A stretch of 64,000 bases of DNA from Tetmemena sp. SeJ-2015 (lineage: Eukaryota; Ciliophora; Spirotrichea; Sporadotrichida; Oxytrichidae). The position numbers and the translations under genes are program-made. The stretch is from the NCBI GenBank assembly GCA_027382625.1, contig JAJKFJ010022856.1, positions 59,922 to 123,921 of the forward strand, written 5' to 3'. The notes under the pieces are model-generated. The model was given only the letters and a program-made list of their open reading frames with translations. It was not told the DNA's origin and did not search any database. Below are positions 60,901 through 64,000 of the stretch, in pieces. Within the stretch, counting starts at the first letter, position 1. Every line of letters begins with the position of its first letter.

Positions 60901-63800
60901 GTACTCATCCTCTTTGTATTCTAAGTGTATAGAAACAGTTTTGATAAATTAAAATAAGACTGATATATAAAATTTGAGACCTGACTTGAAATTAAGCATT
61001 GAAAATTAAAATTAGTTTTCAATCATTATAATTTACTCTTTTGAAAAGATCAAGGTCAAAGCATTAACTTGATTTAATATCCTCTCTCTTTTTATTACCC
61101 AGCTTTCGAAATCTTACCACTTTTATTCATGAGAATATTTATTAATTTAAATAGAATTAAGGAAAATAAAATGCTGAATCTAATTTTTAAAATGTAGATC
61201 TCTATATTTTAGTTATATATTTGATCTAAAAAACATGTTTAGATATTTAGACTTTTTAAAAAAAATACCATAGATTTTATAGATTTGGTAATTTACAAAC
61301 CGATCGAGGGATACTGATATTAGAGTTTCGGAAGTTCTCCATACTTTTATAACTGCAATAATTTAATTTTGTTGAGAAAAATAGAGTATAAAAGGACCAT
61401 AAAGGGACATCTTTTGCAGCCTCTATATACAAAGAATAATGAAGTAATAAAGACAAGGAATCTTATAAAAGCATTTTATAATAATTCAAAAATTAATAGC
61501 TATACTCCATAGTTTATTCTATTTAGGAATTTAATAAAATAGCACTTGCTTTGATTGGGATTATTTTAACTTACTAATGTTATATTTTGCTGAATGTCTT
61601 TTTCTTATTAAGCTTAGTAACTTTCTCTTTAGGAATAGAGATTGGGGCGACAAGAGATGTCATATTCCTATGAACATATCAAAATATATAAATATAAATT
61701 TAACTAATTTTAAGAATTAAAAATAAATATGTATATGAGTTGTGTCTATATCGAGAAAAAAAGAATTATATTTTTTAGTAAAATGATTTCATAAAATATA
61801 TGAAATAAAATAAAGCCATCCTTTTTAGGAGGCAAATTCCAGAGAAGAAGTAACTTTAAGGAGAATTTTTTCAGTTTAATAAATAAAAAATTTAAAGATT
61901 ATTCTTATGGATTAATTAATAATCAAGCATTAAGTTGTAATCCATATGCTATTCGTTGTAATTCAAAATAAATTTAGCATTTTTTTAATTGACTTAAAAA
62001 TCTTCTTATCCATCTGCTGCTTTTATTATAATGCTTCTTTAGAATATTAATAAATAATTATTTTTAATTTATTTCTTCAATCTCTAAGAAATGACAAGAA
62101 CTGCAGCAGAAGTGTTTCTGATATCCTTTAAATGAAAATGAATATTTATAGTTCCTTTCTTATATTTCAGCTCTAGTTGATCAAGCTGAAGCTCCCCCAA
62201 CTCATGAATGAGATTTATTACTTATAAAATTCTATATAATGTATTAAGATCAGTGACATCTATTAGAGATGGGCTATTCCTCAAATTATTTTTTATAGAT
62301 GAAAATAGATAATCATTTTAATTATGAGAATATCCATCAGAATGGAGAGTTTCATTGAGTGTATAAGCAATTAAATTTAATTATTGTCTCGGATTTATCA
62401 TACCTGCCACAAAATTTCCTCCTCTTTTATCGAAGTTCATCAAGCCCAGTTTTCGAAGTTATGAAGGAAAGTTACAGCTTTTCATTTCTAAGTTGTTGGA
62501 ATAATTGGCCAAGAATTAAAAGTATTATATCTTACTTTTTTTAGAGAATTGGCAGTTTATGAAAAGCTGTGTAATAGTTCTGCTTTCGAAGACAATAAAT
62601 CTCTCTATCAAATGGTAAATTACATATACAGATGAAATATAAATGGAAGTTAGAGGCGGCACTGTGAAGGACACTGAAATTAAAAAGATATAAATACATT
62701 TAAGTAGGACTACTTTTGATATCTCTAATTTCGTTATAAATTCTTCAATAATTTACTTCGAACTTCAGTTTAGTCCAGAAATCAAGTCTGAGTTTGTCTA
62801 ATTGATATGAAGTAGTTTTAAAATATAATTTGCATGAAGTGACTTAACAGACAAATTTCGATTAGCAGCCAAAACTTTTAACAAGCTATTCAGGATTTTT
62901 GGATTGTTATTTCTGAAAAAAAATTCATATAAATTTTCATATGTTGTTATTATCCTGTCGAAAGGATAAAAAATTTAACTTTTAAAGAATTATAATTTTT
63001 TATTTAGAAGAATGAAATAAAGATTTTAATTAGTAAAAGTCCTTGCTTAAAGTCTTTAAATGTTTAATAAAGTCATCTCCTCAGTTGTAATATATATTTA
63101 TCTTATACTAGAGTAAAACAGATCGGATTTTTGATAAATATTTTCATAAATTATAAATAAGTTCTTTCTGAGAAAATTTAAAGCCTCTTTTAACATAAAT
63201 TTAAGTCATGTATTCTACAAAATTTGATTTTTATGAGAAATTTTTTTTGAAAGCAGTGAATAATTTTTTTTAATTGTTATAAGTATGAATTTATATGACA
63301 ATAATGATGAGTTTATCTATTAGCATAGGCTATGATAGCGCATTGAGGGTTCCAAAAGATTCAGGAATATTAATCTAACTTTTACTTTAAAAATATCATT
63401 AATTCTTAAAATCTAGTTCGCTTTCTCTATGTCAAGCTTTAAATCTTAAAATAACCAATTAATTTCCTTAAAATTTTAGCTTGAGAGTTTATTTTAAAAT
63501 ATAAAAGTTCTTCGAGCACCTTTAACAAATCTGTCTTTGCTCATTCCATAAATTTACTTAGAAGCACAATCTAAAAATATAACAATCAGTATAGTCAGAA
63601 TTTAAAATATCTCGGAATTTTCTAGATACTTTGTGCATATAAAGCTTAAAATTTGCATTATAAAATGCATGAATCGTGCTGATTAGTAAATTGGAAAGCA
63701 GAAAGATAGAACCTCTGCTATGATAAAAAGGCTTTTTATTTTTAGGTTGGATTGCTGTTTATTAAAAATGTTCAATTTTTGATCCATTTCAATATATGCA
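57955..63800 (-). CDS. LRR-like family copy V (divergent)
   Basis: The most divergent family member, with several blocks still cleanly coding. The C-terminal block (57960-58190) gives VFVPDLSRIYAILIAHNIQH, then GCGTCDYQDEIEAIDKLSKR and FMVEVPFFEGK, ending in TGA after GRANLV. Others: 58620-58700 (LELCKFTQTKAELELWVSLK); 59860-60040 (YKVPLIGAKIMKKLLKNINL); 62380-62520; 63310-63370 (IPESFGTLNALSQPMLIDKL); N-terminal block about 63670-63790. Cys pairs in the C-terminal block (CGTCD) are shared with copies II and IV. Conservation of residues rather than bases between V and the others suggests the ancestral gene was under selection. Intervening DNA is AT-rich and unresolved. Function unknown. Confidence 0.5.
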
Positions 63801-64000
63801 AATTAGGAAAGTTATTTATTAAAATTATGAAAACTAATCATTAATTTTTTCATATCAATCAAAATATATTCTTTTCTTCAAGATAAGAGAAATTTTAACA
63901 AAAGTTTTTATTTAATTTTTCTAATTCTTCTTCATGCTCAACAGCAATATATTTATTATTGTAAATAAGAAGCTCATAAATTAAAAAAAAATTGAAGAGA

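Noticed and set aside
32331..64000. CRISPR array or bacterial repeat locus
   Set aside because: Repeats are kilobase-scale paralogues with a ciliate code, not short spaced repeats.

Overview
The window reads as ciliate DNA. Long reading frames appear only when TAA and TAG are read as glutamine and TGA as the sole stop. The Piwi gene (2739-5126) is open for 795 codons under that code and is broken by dozens of TAA/TAG under the standard code. Introns are short (about 20-60 nt, GT-AG), intergenic DNA is very AT-rich, and genes are closely packed. Several coding regions are also interrupted by AT-rich segments that lack splice signals but have a short direct repeat at both ends, one copy of which is needed to restore the frame. 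These look like internal eliminated segments (IESs) with pointer repeats. Together with a TBE-like transposon flanked by an AAT duplication, this points to the micronuclear (germline) genome of a hypotrich/stichotrich ciliate of the Oxytricha/Stylonychia type. The species is an inference.

Left half (1-31.7 kb), mostly genes: a Gln-rich unknown protein (-, runs off the left edge); an intact Piwi protein (-); a Cys-rich single-pass membrane protein (-); a polycystin-type channel (+); a long ankyrin-like/6-TM channel (-) whose two halves (11.8-15.1 and 18.2-20.3 kb) are separated by a 3.1-kb segment with AAGTT at both ends that contains a complete AT-hook gene; a SET-domain methyltransferase (-); a small membrane/coiled-coil protein (-); a very large multi-PHD/extended-PHD protein (+); and a membrane-anchored papain-family protein (-) whose catalytic Cys position is Ser and whose gene holds a 414-bp AT-rich insert.

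Right half (31.7-64 kb), AT-rich and repetitive: a tandem minus-strand family of leucine-rich-repeat-like genes, about five copies in different states of decay, interrupted by mobile DNA. A 3.9-kb TBE-like transposon (35748-39635) sits inside copy II. A 2.0-kb element with 53-bp terminal inverted repeats and TA flanks (44302-46314) encodes a GNAT-like acetyltransferase and carries inverted minisatellite arrays. Smaller presence/absence blocks distinguish the copies. A plus-strand LRR-like gene lies between copies IV and V.

Piwi, SET, PHD/ePHD and AT-hook proteins cluster in the left 30 kb, so chromatin and small-RNA functions are prominent, but the sequence does not show that they act together. 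Exon, intron and IES boundaries were worked out by eye. Coordinates of multi-exon genes are outer limits, and several frame changes remain unexplained.
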